This document shows, piece after piece, positions 8,066 to 17,292 of a DNA stretch of 64,000 nucleotides (position 1 is its first letter; the number at the start of each line of letters is the position of its first letter). Made by a program: the position numbers and the translations under genes. This DNA is from Neobacillus drentensis NBRC 102427 (GTDB lineage: Bacteria; Bacillota; Bacilli; Bacillales; Cytobacillaceae): contig NZ_BCUX01000001.1 of assembly GCF_001591445.1 (NCBI RefSeq), forward strand, positions 1 to 64,000, read 5' to 3'. The notes under the pieces are model-generated. The model saw nothing but the letters and a program-made list of their open reading frames with translations. It was not told where the DNA came from and did not search any database.

Positions 8066-8437
8066 CTATACATGACTCATTACTTTTCTTGCAGCCCGCT
8101 CTCTTAAGGTGGAAATGGTAAGTGAACTTCCAAGCCAAAAGAGAAGACCTAGAATGATGCTAAAAATCCAATTTTCACTGGTTTCCAATGTGAATAAAAC
8201 GGTGATTACACAAATGATTCCACCAATCATTCCATATACGGAGCCTCTAGCAATATTTGTTGCTTTCTTAGTTCCCGAGGCAATTCCCACCATAATAACG
8301 GCTGTCAGCATAACGGCTGGAAATGCGGCAAAAATGCCGGCAAGAATCTTCCATGGGGAAATAATCGTGATAAGATAGCTTAAGGAAACTGCTGCCCCAC
8401 CTAATAAAAACCGAATCAATAAGTCTTTTTTATTCAT
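8066..8437 (-). CDS. small membrane protein, DUF3147-like (second of pair)
   Basis: About 123 residues with four predicted membrane helices and little soluble sequence. RFLLGG near the start and GIFAAFPAV (about residues 31-39) are shared with the gene immediately upstream. The ATG at 8437 follows GGTGG with 5-base spacing; an earlier in-frame ATG at 8455 lacks a site. A basic C-terminus (LRERAARKV) is probably cytosolic. Function is unknown; I assign the DUF3147 family from the repeated FAAFPAV-type motif, moderately confident. Confidence 0.7.
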   Translation of the reverse strand: MNKKDLLIRFLLGGAAVSLSYLITIISPWKILAGIFAAFPAVMLTAVIMVGIASGTKKATNIARGSVYGMIGGIICVITVLFTLETSENWIFSIILGLLFWLGSSLTISTLRERAARKVMSHV

Positions 8438-8455
8438 GTTGTCCACCTTTTTCAT

Positions 8456-8815
8456 TTAATGAGATGTTATGAATACAACAATAATTGATACCGTAAACCA
8501 GCAAGCCATTGCATGCAGGATCCCTTTTTTCCACCCGATCTTAGGAAGCAGGTAGCCGGCGAGGATGGCGACAAGAATATTGATGGCCATTCCAAAGATA
8601 GCTCCTTTAGATAACATGATTGAATGGGTAATAAGCTGGCCGCCGTGAAAGTCAAGACCAATGGTCAGTAATGCTGCCAGGTAAACAGCAGGAAATGCAG
8701 CAAATATTCCACCAGCTTTCTCTCCTAACTTCTTTGCAACTACTGTACAGGCAACTACAGCTAGACCTCCCAATAGGAATCGAAGAAGCAGTCCGCCAAG
8801 TGATAAACTAACCAT
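8456..8815 (-). CDS. small membrane protein, DUF3147-like (first of pair)
   Basis: 119-residue protein with four predicted membrane helices, paralogous to its downstream neighbour: LLRFLLGGL near residue 10 and GGIFAAFPAVYLAALL at about 35-50. The stop is 18 bases before the partner's start, so they are co-transcribed. Such short paired paralogs often form heteromeric transport complexes, but nothing here shows a substrate. GAGG lies 10 bases before the ATG. Confidence 0.72.
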   Translation of the reverse strand: MVSLSLGGLLLRFLLGGLAVVACTVVAKKLGEKAGGIFAAFPAVYLAALLTIGLDFHGGQLITHSIMLSKGAIFGMAINILVAILAGYLLPKIGWKKGILHAMACWFTVSIIVVFITSH

Positions 8816-9000
8816 TGTAAATTCGCCTCTTTTTTTACATACTGTTAACTAATTTGTGAATTGAATCACAATCATTCGATGTATTCATTTTAACCCATTT
8901 CCATGACGATGCTTGTGAACGTTTTAGTAACATTTTTGAAGAGATTTCTCATTAATTTCAAGTTTGATGACTATTTTCCGATCATTTTACAAAAGATAAT

Positions 9001-9024
9001 GATGATATTCATTAGAATATCGTC
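9001..9024. promoter_or_regulatory. inverted repeat upstream of YpzG-like gene
   Basis: GATATTC-ATTA-GAATATC at 9004-9021 is a perfect 7-bp palindrome, extended by GA/TC at the outer ends. It lies about 35 bases before the 50-aa gene and could be an operator. Confidence 0.35.
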
Positions 9025-9054
9025 GTTTCAAATCCTTTGATGAGGTGATTTTAG

Positions 9055-9207
9055 ATGAGTTATAAAGACCATTTAGATCCGCACTCAGAGCTCTTTCACC
9101 ACACAACGACGCGTCCAAAACGTCAAAATTCACAAGTGAATGGGCAAACTCAAGTGACGCAGAACACGATCATCTTAAGGAGTAATGCCAAAGCACACCG
9201 CTGGTAA
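9055..9207 (+). CDS. 50-aa YpzG-like small protein
   Basis: A short gene of 50 codons beginning MSYKDHLDPHSELFHH and ending NAKAHRW. GAGGTG lies 7 bases before the ATG, and a strong terminator follows at 9266, so it is a complete transcription unit. The composition is hydrophilic and rich in His, Thr, Gln and Asn, with RPKRQNSQVNGQTQ in the middle, which resembles the YpzG family of small Bacillus proteins of unknown role. It has no signal peptide or membrane helix. Confidence 0.7.
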   Translation: MSYKDHLDPHSELFHHTTTRPKRQNSQVNGQTQVTQNTIILRSNAKAHRW

Positions 9208-9265
9208 GCTTTTGGCAAGGAACGAATATTGATAGTAATGACAGTTGCTGTCAGTAGAAGAATAG

Positions 9266-9304
9266 ACCTTTTCTCGAATCAAAATTTCGAGGAAAGGTTT
9301 TTCT
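9266..9304 (+). terminator. intrinsic terminator of the YpzG-like gene
   Basis: ACCTTTTCTCGAA pairs with TTCGAGGAAAGGT (13 bp, one wobble), loop about 7 bases, followed by a T-rich run. Confidence 0.8.
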
Positions 9305-9395
9305 TTTTGACTAAATTTGCCGATCCTATATTGATTATGTAGGTTCCAAAAGCTATCATAAATTCTATTAAGAATATACGGGAGTGGAAAATAAC

Positions 9396-9899
9396 ATGTT
9401 TGATGACTTTACTATTAGAGATGCTGAGATGAGTGATTTGCCTAAGATTGTCGCTATATATAATACAACCATCGCAAGTCGGATGGTTACTGCTGATCTT
9501 GAACCTATATCTATCGATAATCGAATTCAATGGTTTAACGAACATTCACCAACTTTCCGTCCATTATGGGTGGTCGAAAATCAAGGTGAAATATGCGCAT
9601 GGGTAAGTTTCCAATCTTTTTATGGCAGACCTGCCTATCAGGCGACGGCTGAAATTAGTATCTATATTCATCCCGACTTTCGAGGCAAGAATCTTGGTAA
9701 ATATTTAATCCAAAAAGCCATGGATGCCTGCCCTGGTCTGCAGATTAAAACCTTACTTGGTTTTATTTTTGGGCATAATAAGCCTAGCATTAAACTTTTT
9801 TCAAGTTTTGGATTTGAAAAATGGGCTCAACTCCCGAATGTGGCCGAGCTGGATGGAATCGAACGAGATTTAATTATTCTTGGAAAAAGAATTCATTAA
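9396..9899 (+). CDS. GNAT acetyltransferase, phosphinothricin acetyltransferase-like
   Basis: About 167 residues. The N-terminus IRDAEMSDLPKIVAIYN and the acetyl-CoA loop HPDFRGKNLGKYL, followed by GHNKPSIKLFSSFGFEKWAQLPNVAELDG, match the bar/PAT-like branch of GNAT enzymes that acetylate small amino acid analogues. The ATG at 9396 is preferred to the GTG at 9384, which overlaps the GGGAG site. It is monocistronic. Natural substrate unknown. Confidence 0.88.
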   Translation: MFDDFTIRDAEMSDLPKIVAIYNTTIASRMVTADLEPISIDNRIQWFNEHSPTFRPLWVVENQGEICAWVSFQSFYGRPAYQATAEISIYIHPDFRGKNLGKYLIQKAMDACPGLQIKTLLGFIFGHNKPSIKLFSSFGFEKWAQLPNVAELDGIERDLIILGKRIH

Positions 9900-10010
9900 A
9901 CCCAAAAATGCAAGAATTCTACTTTTTCCACTATTGTATTATTCCATAAGAATGGATTTTCTAGTACTATAGACAATGTATGTTATTTATTGAAAAGAAC
10001 TGGAGATTTC

Positions 10011-11681
10011 ATGGATAAAATAAAACTAATCATCCTCTACTTGATTACAAGTATTATTTGGATATTCGGATCCAATTATTTAATCGAAAAATATATGCCT
10101 TTCTCTCTTATTGGATTGGTGGAAAGATCGAAGGAGATTTTTTATATACTCGTGACAGGAGGGTTCCTTTATTTCTTCATTAGTAAAAAAGAGGAGTTAG
10201 ATGTTTCCCAGGAAGATCAGAATCGTCTATCCACTTTAATCAATTCTATGGTTGATTTTGTTAACTTTAAAGACGGCGAAGGCAGATGGATTGAAGCCAA
10301 TGAATTTGGTTTAAAATTGTTCCAGCTGGAGAATGTTGATTATCGTGGAAAAAAAGACTCTGAATTAGCCAATTATACTGACTTTTATAGTGAGGCCCTT
10401 AAATATTGCGAAATTTCTGATGAAGAAACGTGGAATAATCGAGAAATCACTCGAATTGAAGAGGTCCTCCCTGTTCCTGACGGATCTGTAAAAATATTTG
10501 ACACGATCAAGGTACCACTCTTCAATGACGATGGCAGTCGACAAGGGTTGGTCATCATTGGACGTGATATAACGGAAAGAAAAGAAATGGCCTTAAAATT
10601 AGCTGAAAGCCAGCAGCAATATAAATCATTGTTTGAGTACAGTCCAGATATTGTTTACATGCTGGACGTGGAAGGGAATATTACTAATTTAAACCCACAA
10701 TTCGATGTCATTACAGGGTTCAACAGAGAAGAAGCGATCGGAAAAAATGTAAAAGAATTATTACCGAAGAGGTATAAACCCTATCTTTCAAAATTCATTT
10801 CTACTGTTGTCGAAGAAATTAAACCGGTCATGTATGAACTGAACATCCCACACGCAAACGGGAATCGAATCATCTTACAATGTACATCACTTCCGATTAT
10901 TATTAATGGAAATATCACTGGGATAATTGGTTATGGCAGTGATGCGACTAAATTAAGGGAAACGGAAGAACGGCTTCGCCGGACAGAAAAGCTCTCAATT
11001 GTTGGCGAATTATCTGCAAGCGTTGCTCATGAAATCCGTAATCCACTTACGTCCTTGAAAGGATTTGTCCAACTATTACAAATGGAAGATGTGAAGCATC
11101 AATATTATTATCAAATTATGCTCGACGAATTAAATCGAATCAACGATATTGTTGGCGAGCTTTTGTTATTGGCAAAACCACAGCTCTTAAAATACACTAA
11201 GGCCTATCTTCAGAAGCTACTACAAGACGTCATCTCATTATTAAACACCGAAGCCAGTTTATATAATGTTCAAATTGAAGTCCATTTTCCTGAGAACGAT
11301 CTATGGATTGAATGTGATCCAAATCAACTCAAGCAACTATTTATCAATGTGATCAAAAATTCGATTGAAGCCAGCCAAAATGGTGGAAAGGTTGCTATTG
11401 TTCTAGAGCAAATCGAAAAAAGCCATGTGTTAATAACAATTAAGGACAACGGCTGTGGTATCTCAAAAGAGAGATTAGAGAAAATTGGCGAACCATTTTA
11501 CTCTTCGAAGGAAAAAGGGACGGGGTTAGGCTTAACGGTTAGTTTCAAGATTGTTCAATCACATCAAGGCACGATTCATTTCGATAGTCAGAAAAATCAA
11601 GGGACCTCTGTTCAAATTGCCCTGCCTATTAAGCAAAATACTCCCAAGAACAAGCACCGCCCGTTCAAGGAAAAGGTATAA
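10011..11681 (+). CDS. two-PAS membrane histidine kinase, sporulation-kinase type
   Basis: About 556 residues. Two membrane helices at about 5-25 and 40-58 enclose a short external loop. PAS domains follow at about 70-190 (NSMVDFVNFKD...IGRDITERK) and 205-320 (SPDIVYMLD...IIGYGSDAT). The dimerisation domain has SVAHEIRNPLTSLKG with the phosphorylated His near residue 340. The ATPase domain shows INVIKNSIEAS (N box), DNGCGIS (G1) and GTGLGLTVS (G2). ATG at 10011 follows GGAG with 7-base spacing. There is no response regulator beside it, as for Bacillus KinA-E kinases that feed the Spo0 phosphorelay; that role is inferred. Confidence 0.9.
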   Translation: MDKIKLIILYLITSIIWIFGSNYLIEKYMPFSLIGLVERSKEIFYILVTGGFLYFFISKKEELDVSQEDQNRLSTLINSMVDFVNFKDGEGRWIEANEFGLKLFQLENVDYRGKKDSELANYTDFYSEALKYCEISDEETWNNREITRIEEVLPVPDGSVKIFDTIKVPLFNDDGSRQGLVIIGRDITERKEMALKLAESQQQYKSLFEYSPDIVYMLDVEGNITNLNPQFDVITGFNREEAIGKNVKELLPKRYKPYLSKFISTVVEEIKPVMYELNIPHANGNRIILQCTSLPIIINGNITGIIGYGSDATKLRETEERLRRTEKLSIVGELSASVAHEIRNPLTSLKGFVQLLQMEDVKHQYYYQIMLDELNRINDIVGELLLLAKPQLLKYTKAYLQKLLQDVISLLNTEASLYNVQIEVHFPENDLWIECDPNQLKQLFINVIKNSIEASQNGGKVAIVLEQIEKSHVLITIKDNGCGISKERLEKIGEPFYSSKEKGTGLGLTVSFKIVQSHQGTIHFDSQKNQGTSVQIALPIKQNTPKNKHRPFKEKV

Positions 11682-11688
11682 AAAGGAT

Positions 11689-11726
11689 TTTAAGCCCCGC
11701 TATCATGCCGGGCTTTTCTTTTTCTT
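11689..11726. terminator. bidirectional terminator between kinase and gerB
   Basis: AAGCCC at 11692-11697 pairs with GGGCTT at 11710-11715; T-rich on the plus strand and A-rich upstream. The stop codon of the converging gerB gene (11703) is in the loop. Confidence 0.65.
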
Positions 11727-12809
11727 TCTATTCCGAAAGAAGGCAATAACAAGTAACATGGACGGAATGATAATTTGAAAAGGCCAATGTAAATAAACGG
11801 GGACAACCACTAACCCTTCCTTTATATGTTCCGCATAATTGGATGCAATGGTAACGGATGCAAATAAGACAATCATTCCTAATGGAAAACCAATCTTACG
11901 TTGATTCGGTAACCGAAAGATATCAGCAGCAGCAGCAACTGCTGCATAAAAGAAAATTGCAATCTTAAAAAACCCGCCAATGATTAAGTAGAGCATAAAT
12001 AATACATCTAATCGTTCAATAAAATTGGCAATTTGAATTCTTCCTACTGTCATTAGTAGCGGGAAAGCTGACCGATAAAAGAGCGCTACCCCTAAAACAG
12101 AAATATTTACTACCACTGTAATGGTAATATTGATCCCACTTAAGATCATCCCGCCTAAACAGACAATTTTAACCTTCTTTTTATCTTCTAAGAATGGGAG
12201 CAGCATCGTAAAAACCACCATCTCCCCAAACGGAAAGGTAATAGTTTGAGCTATAAATGTTTTTATAACAGGTTTCAACCCATTTTCTAATATCGGTTGT
12301 AAGTTTCCTAAATGAATCAACCCGGAAAAGACGATTAGCAGCATCCCTAATATCGCTGTCAAATAGACAATTCCAAAGAAAATTTCTCCAACCCTTGCTA
12401 ATACTTCAAACCCTTTATGGATGGCATATATAATCGTAATGATCATTAGAGCATTGATTACTAATAAGGGAGTATTATTATAAATGGTAGTTGCTAATAA
12501 CTCCCCAAAATCACGTAATACCCTTGATGCGCAATATAAAAAATAGACAATATATAATACCCCAATAAACCGTCCAAGCCATTTCCCTGTTATTTCTTGA
12601 ACATAACTAGATATGGGAAGTTCAGGATAGTACATATATAATCGGTAATAAATGAAAAAGACGACTAGTCCGCCAGCTAAACCCAGCAATACAGCGATCC
12701 ATGCATCCTGTTTGGCACCTGAAGCGATCCCAACCAGAATGGCGCTGCCCATTTCAAACAGAACGACCAGCACAAACAATTGAGTTGAACTTATTTTTAC
12801 TTTTTCCAT
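11703..12809 (-). CDS. GerB-type germinant receptor subunit B, copy 2
   Basis: 368-residue integral membrane protein of the APC-like spore germination permease family, ten predicted helices and a basic C-terminal tail (RNRKKKKSPA). It is strikingly similar along its entire length to the gene just upstream (same length, same NNTPL, HKGFEVLARVGEIFFGI and RIQI(A)xFIERLDVLFMLYLII segments). B subunits bind the germinant in the inner spore membrane with A and C subunits. It ends the operon gerA-gerC-gerB-gerB. GGGGGA precedes the ATG. Confidence 0.93.
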   Translation of the reverse strand: MEKVKISSTQLFVLVVLFEMGSAILVGIASGAKQDAWIAVLLGLAGGLVVFFIYYRLYMYYPELPISSYVQEITGKWLGRFIGVLYIVYFLYCASRVLRDFGELLATTIYNNTPLLVINALMIITIIYAIHKGFEVLARVGEIFFGIVYLTAILGMLLIVFSGLIHLGNLQPILENGLKPVIKTFIAQTITFPFGEMVVFTMLLPFLEDKKKVKIVCLGGMILSGINITITVVVNISVLGVALFYRSAFPLLMTVGRIQIANFIERLDVLFMLYLIIGGFFKIAIFFYAAVAAAADIFRLPNQRKIGFPLGMIVLFASVTIASNYAEHIKEGLVVVPVYLHWPFQIIIPSMLLVIAFFRNRKKKKSPA

Positions 12810-12880
12810 GTTCGAAGGTTTCCCCCTTAAAAAGGGTTATTTATATCTGAGCTATCCGATATTCCCAAACCCCCTTCTAC

Positions 12881-13987
12881 TTATGCCGGGCTTGTCTTTT
12901 TCTTACGATTACGCAAAAAGGCAATGATAAGTAAAATGAAGGGGATGATAATTTGAAAAGGCCAAGACAAATAAAATGGAACAATCATAGACCCCTCTTG
13001 GATAAATTCTGCTATATTGGATGCAATGGTTATTGAACCAAATAAAACGATCAACCCAATTGGAAACCCCAGCTTACGTTGGTTTTTAATTTGAAAGATA
13101 TCAGCGGCTCCTGCTACTGCAGCGTAAAAATAAATCGCAATTTTAAAGAAACCAGCAATGATTAAATAGAGCATAAATAATACATCTAAACGTTCGATAA
13201 AATCAGCAATTTGAATTCTCCCGACTGTGGATAGTAAAGGAAAGGTGGCTCGATGAAAGAGGCCCACCCCTAAAACCGCTATATTTACTATCGTTGTAAT
13301 CGTAATATTGATTCCAGCTAATATCATTCCACCAAGACAGACAATTTTCACCTTTTTTTTATCGTTAAAAAACGGGAGCACCATCGTAAAGACTATCATT
13401 TCTCCATAGGGAAAGGTGATGGTTTCTCTTAGAAATGTTTTAATTACCGGTTTTAAGCCATTTTCTAAAATTGGTTTTAAGTTCTCTAAATGAATTAAGC
13501 CGGAAAAGACAATTAGCAGCATCCCTAATATCGCCGTCAAATAGATAATTCCAAAGAATATTTCGCCTACTCGTGCTAATACCTCGAACCCTTTATGCAT
13601 GGCATATATAATCGTAACAATCATTAGGGTATTGATAACAAATAAGGGAGTATTATTATAAATAGTGGTCGCTAACAACTCTCCAAAATCGCGCAAAATC
13701 CTTGATGCTTGATACATAAAATAAACAATATATAAAAACCCAATGAACCGTCCCGGCCATTTACCTACTATTTTTTGAAGATAACTAGTTAAGGGCAAGT
13801 CAGGATAGTACATATATAATCGGTAATAAATGAAAAAGACAATAACTCCACCACCTAATCCGAACAATATAGCGATCCAGGCGTCCTGTTTCGCTTGTGA
13901 CCCGAGTCCCAGAAGAATGGCACTACCCATCTCAAACAGAACAATTAGGACAAACATTTGGAACGCACTAACTTTTGCCTTTTCCAT
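12881..13987 (-). CDS. GerB-type germinant receptor subunit B, copy 1
   Basis: 368 residues, ten predicted membrane helices, starting MEKAKVSAFQMFVLIVLFEM. It is the nearer B subunit to gerC (31-base gap) and a tandem paralog of the next gene; the two are separated by 71 bases. Differences cluster around the external loops and helices thought to bind the germinant in this family, for example KTFLRETITFPYGE versus the copy-2 counterpart. Probably forms an inner-membrane germinant receptor with the GerA and GerC proteins. Confidence 0.93.
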   Translation of the reverse strand: MEKAKVSAFQMFVLIVLFEMGSAILLGLGSQAKQDAWIAILFGLGGGVIVFFIYYRLYMYYPDLPLTSYLQKIVGKWPGRFIGFLYIVYFMYQASRILRDFGELLATTIYNNTPLFVINTLMIVTIIYAMHKGFEVLARVGEIFFGIIYLTAILGMLLIVFSGLIHLENLKPILENGLKPVIKTFLRETITFPYGEMIVFTMVLPFFNDKKKVKIVCLGGMILAGINITITTIVNIAVLGVGLFHRATFPLLSTVGRIQIADFIERLDVLFMLYLIIAGFFKIAIYFYAAVAGAADIFQIKNQRKLGFPIGLIVLFGSITIASNIAEFIQEGSMIVPFYLSWPFQIIIPFILLIIAFLRNRKKKTSPA

Positions 13988-14018
13988 ATACGATCAATCT
14001 CCCCCCTGTTTATAAGGG

Positions 14019-15230
14019 TTATTTATTAATATCTGACCAAAACGGATTCGTCCGAACCCCTTCACGGCGGAGGTAAGAATCTACCTTAACATTCACCTCA
14101 AGGTCTGCAAAATAATTGTTCCAATCTCGCTCAAGCTTTTTCCAAAGATCAGGATTCTCTTTATGAACCACATCACCAAACCCGAAGATATCACACTTTA
14201 GTCTTTTCGCTTCCTTTACAGATATCTGCACTTCCTTTTTAATGGCTTTCTCCGTTAACTTTTCAATTTTTCCGATGGTTTTAGGATCTATCAAATCTAT
14301 CGCTGTATTTGCTTCACTTAGCCAGCCCTCGTTTTCAATTTTAATATTTATGACGGGTTTCCCGTGTTTTAAAATGGTGGAAACCTTGGTTTTTGACCGA
14401 ATCGGGGCAAAAACTAATGCATTTTTCTTCCCCTTCCATTTAAGTGTTATACTAGTACTCTTCGCTTTATCTAAGACCCATAAGACGCCGCGAGACTTTT
14501 TACTCTCAATCCAATCGATTAACGCCCCATCTTTAAAGACTGCTAATCCATCCGCTGCGAGGAAAGCATCGGTCGTCGTTTTTTGCAAATTTACTGCTTT
14601 GTTGGCTTCTTCTTTCATTCCAATTAATTGATAGCCATTTAGAACCGGCTCTTTCCCGCTTCCGACAATTCCATCAATCAAATCATCAATGGTTATACTA
14701 AAATTTTCTCCCAGCATTGCTTCGGTAGATTTGATTTCTTTGGTGATTTTGCTAACAGGTAGTTTGTCAAGAATCGTCAAAGTAGTCACTATTTCTTCTG
14801 CGGAAGCACCTCTTGCTATTAAAATCTCTGTGGTAGTTCTAAATTCCGGATCCCTTGCAAAAGAATCCAATAGATTTAGAAATTGCGTTCTTTCTCTCGC
14901 CACTTCTTCACTAATCACCACTACATTGGTGTGTGCATAATATAAACGGCGGGAGACTTTTTTTGTGGCGTTTCTTGCTGCCTCAGTCATCGTTCTACCT
15001 GTGCTTTTATAAACTGCAATCGGCAGCCCTTGACCTCCTCCATTTTGCCCTGATGAAACGTTCCCGGGATTAACAAGCTGAAAGGAGACATGGTACAAAT
15101 CGTCCTCTCCCTTATCAATACCGAGTGCCATCACAAACGCTAAATCTGTGAGCTCCTTCTGATTCCAGCATGCAGTTAGGATTGGCACTGATAATCCTAT
15201 TAACAAAATAACCTTTACCCATTTTTTCAT
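14019..15230 (-). CDS. GerC-type germinant receptor lipoprotein
   Basis: 403-residue Ger(x)C family protein. A signal peptide with lipobox LTAC (Cys near residue 21) is followed by WNQKELTDLAFVMALGIDKGED, the conserved opening of this family. The C-terminal domain (about 220-390) is the usual three-domain GerC fold with KLKCDIFGFGDVVHKENPDLWKKLE. It is anchored to the outer face of the inner spore membrane. Its ATG overlaps the gerA stop by 4 bases, so the subunits are translationally coupled. Confidence 0.94.
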   Translation of the reverse strand: MKKWVKVILLIGLSVPILTACWNQKELTDLAFVMALGIDKGEDDLYHVSFQLVNPGNVSSGQNGGGQGLPIAVYKSTGRTMTEAARNATKKVSRRLYYAHTNVVVISEEVARERTQFLNLLDSFARDPEFRTTTEILIARGASAEEIVTTLTILDKLPVSKITKEIKSTEAMLGENFSITIDDLIDGIVGSGKEPVLNGYQLIGMKEEANKAVNLQKTTTDAFLAADGLAVFKDGALIDWIESKKSRGVLWVLDKAKSTSITLKWKGKKNALVFAPIRSKTKVSTILKHGKPVINIKIENEGWLSEANTAIDLIDPKTIGKIEKLTEKAIKKEVQISVKEAKRLKCDIFGFGDVVHKENPDLWKKLERDWNNYFADLEVNVKVDSYLRREGVRTNPFWSDINK

Positions 15231-16834
15231 TCCTCTTCACCTTTTTGAGAGGGATTTTCCGTTTGCTTTGGCGGACCTGGCTTTTGATTTTCCCCTGACC
15301 GCTTCATATTGCCCTTACTAATGAACATCGGTCTATTTTTCATTGCCCAAAAAGGGAAGCGAACAAAGGCGTCTTGTTGATTATGAATGTTGAAAGGCGC
15401 TAACGGCATCATGTACGGGATTCCAAATGAACGAAGCGAACATAAATGAATGGTCATGAACATAAGCCCTAACATAATCCCATAAAAACCCAACATGGTA
15501 GCTAAGCCCATTAGAACAAAGCGAATTAATCTTGCCGCAATCGCCATGGCGAAAACAGGGGTGGAAAAATTGGCAATGGCTGTGATGGAAACAACGATAA
15601 CCATGACTGGCGAGACAAACCCGGCCTGTACTGCTGCCTGGCCAATTACGAGAGCCCCCACAATCGACACGGCTTGACCAACTGCTCTAGGAAGCCTAAG
15701 ACCCGCCTCCCTTAAAATTTCAAAGGTGACCTCCATAATTAAGGCCTCCACAAAGGCTGGAAAAGGAACATTTTCACGTTGAGAAGCAATAGCAATTGCC
15801 ATTGTCGTTGGGATCATCTCTTGATGAAAGGTGGTCGCAGCAATATAAACTGAAGGACCAATAACAGCGATTAGGAAAGATAAGATTCTTAACATTCGAA
15901 TCCCGGTTGAAATGTCAAATCGTGAATAATAATCATCCGGTGCTTGGAAAAATTGAATAAAAAGTGCTGGAACCGTAACAGTAAACGGAGTCCCATCGAC
16001 TACGATGGCTACTCTCCCTTCTAGTAAATGTGATGTCACGACATCAGGCCGTTCTGAATGGTAGGTTGTTGGAAATGTTGTCCAACTTTGGTCTTCAATC
16101 AATTGCTCGATATATCCAGAACCTTGTATGGAGTCGATATTGATTCGTTCAAGTCTTTCTTTCACTTCACCAACAATTTTTTCATTGGCGATCCCTTTTA
16201 TATACATAATGGCAATATCGGTTTGAGAAACAATGCCAATTTTCATGGCATCTACCCGTAAATTGGGACTTTTTATCCGGCGCCGAATTAATGCCGTATT
16301 CGTTCGGAGTGTCTCTGTAAACGCATCTTTTGGACCGCGAATTGATAATTGTGTGGAAGGCTCTGAAACCGCACGCTTTTCCCATCCTTTTGTTTCCCCA
16401 CTGATTGCTTTATTGTATCCCTGTAAAAAAATAACGGTATCACCTGAAAACACTGTATCAAAAACCTGATTCCAATTAGTAATTGTCTCAACACTACCCA
16501 ATGCCATGGTTTTATCAAGCATGAATTGAAAGATATCAATAGTTTCATCGGGTACTTCTGCTTCCATTAGTGTTTCTAATATATAGTCAGCAACAGAGAT
16601 CATATTGGCCAATCCGTCAACATAAACAAGTGCCCCTTTATGTGCACCTATCTTAAACTCACGAACCTTAACATCCGAACTATTGCCAACTTCCTCTTTT
16701 AAATGAGAGATATTCTCTTGATAATCTCTTAAAATAGGCGAATCCTCTGGTTTTTGCGGATCTTGTTTTTGCCTATAATTATCGTCCTGTCTCTTCTTTT
16801 GTTTATTTTTGAGCATTTTAGACAAAATCGACAC
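15227..16834 (-). CDS. GerA-type germinant receptor subunit A
   Basis: About 535 residues. A large hydrophilic N-terminal region (about 1-290), with KIGAHKGALVYVDGLAN and QLSIRGPKDAFTETLRTN, precedes about five membrane helices, including the conserved PSVYIAATTFHQEMIPT and PFPAFVEALIMEVTFEILREAGLRLPR segments; a Pro/Lys-rich tail follows. The frame opens at a TTG at 16876 with no ribosome site; the GTG at 16834 has GTGAGG with 9-base spacing and is preferred. First gene of the germination operon, presumably sigma-G controlled, though I could not identify a convincing promoter. Confidence 0.92.
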   Translation of the reverse strand: MSILSKMLKNKQKKRQDDNYRQKQDPQKPEDSPILRDYQENISHLKEEVGNSSDVKVREFKIGAHKGALVYVDGLANMISVADYILETLMEAEVPDETIDIFQFMLDKTMALGSVETITNWNQVFDTVFSGDTVIFLQGYNKAISGETKGWEKRAVSEPSTQLSIRGPKDAFTETLRTNTALIRRRIKSPNLRVDAMKIGIVSQTDIAIMYIKGIANEKIVGEVKERLERINIDSIQGSGYIEQLIEDQSWTTFPTTYHSERPDVVTSHLLEGRVAIVVDGTPFTVTVPALFIQFFQAPDDYYSRFDISTGIRMLRILSFLIAVIGPSVYIAATTFHQEMIPTTMAIAIASQRENVPFPAFVEALIMEVTFEILREAGLRLPRAVGQAVSIVGALVIGQAAVQAGFVSPVMVIVVSITAIANFSTPVFAMAIAARLIRFVLMGLATMLGFYGIMLGLMFMTIHLCSLRSFGIPYMMPLAPFNIHNQQDAFVRFPFWAMKNRPMFISKGNMKRSGENQKPGPPKQTENPSQKGEEE

Positions 16835-17013
16835 AATATCCGCCTCACTTAATAATATTAAAAAATCTTTCTCCAATACTGGATATATTGCCCATTGGAT
16901 ACCACTTTATCCCATTGCAATAGGTTTTAATTTCGCATTAATTTTGAAAACGGTATAAGGAAAAGCAATGAATCGAACAATATGACAAAATGATTCCTAA
17001 AGGTGTGATGTGG

Positions 17014-17250
17014 ATGAAAATATTTTTTGTCACCTGCTTACTAGCGATTGCAAGTACAATCCTAATTATTTCACTGGATCTTTTGATGGGTGTACACGCT
17101 TCAGGGATTATTTGGAAGGCAATTAATCCTTTTAGGGTGATGGAGCCTGCAGAGTATATAATTATTTTATTGTTTATTATGTTTTACTTTATTAATACCT
17201 TTGGTGCGTATTTAAAAAAGAAAAAGGAAAAAGAGAATCCTTCTAATTAA
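17014..17250 (+). CDS. small membrane protein, unknown
   Basis: About 78 residues with two predicted membrane helices (about 1-24 and 45-63) and a Lys/Glu-rich tail. AAAGGTG lies 8 bases before the ATG at 17014; in-frame starts at 16990 and 17008 are also possible. It ends at a terminator hairpin. No family recognised. Confidence 0.6.
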   Translation: MKIFFVTCLLAIASTILIISLDLLMGVHASGIIWKAINPFRVMEPAEYIIILLFIMFYFINTFGAYLKKKKEKENPSN

Positions 17251-17292
17251 AAAAGATAAGAACCTCCCTTATAATGGGAGGCCCTTATCTGA
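17250..17292. terminator. bidirectional terminator
   Basis: GATAAG-aa-CCTCCC pairs with GGGAGG-cc-CTTATC around a 7-base loop. It serves both converging small genes; the minus-strand gene's stop codon (17269-17271) is in the loop. Confidence 0.8.

Noticed and set aside
8990-9021. Fur box upstream of the YpzG-like gene
   Set aside because: GATAATGATGATATTCATTA departs from the 19-bp Fur consensus in its right half; the GATATTC palindrome explains the symmetry better.
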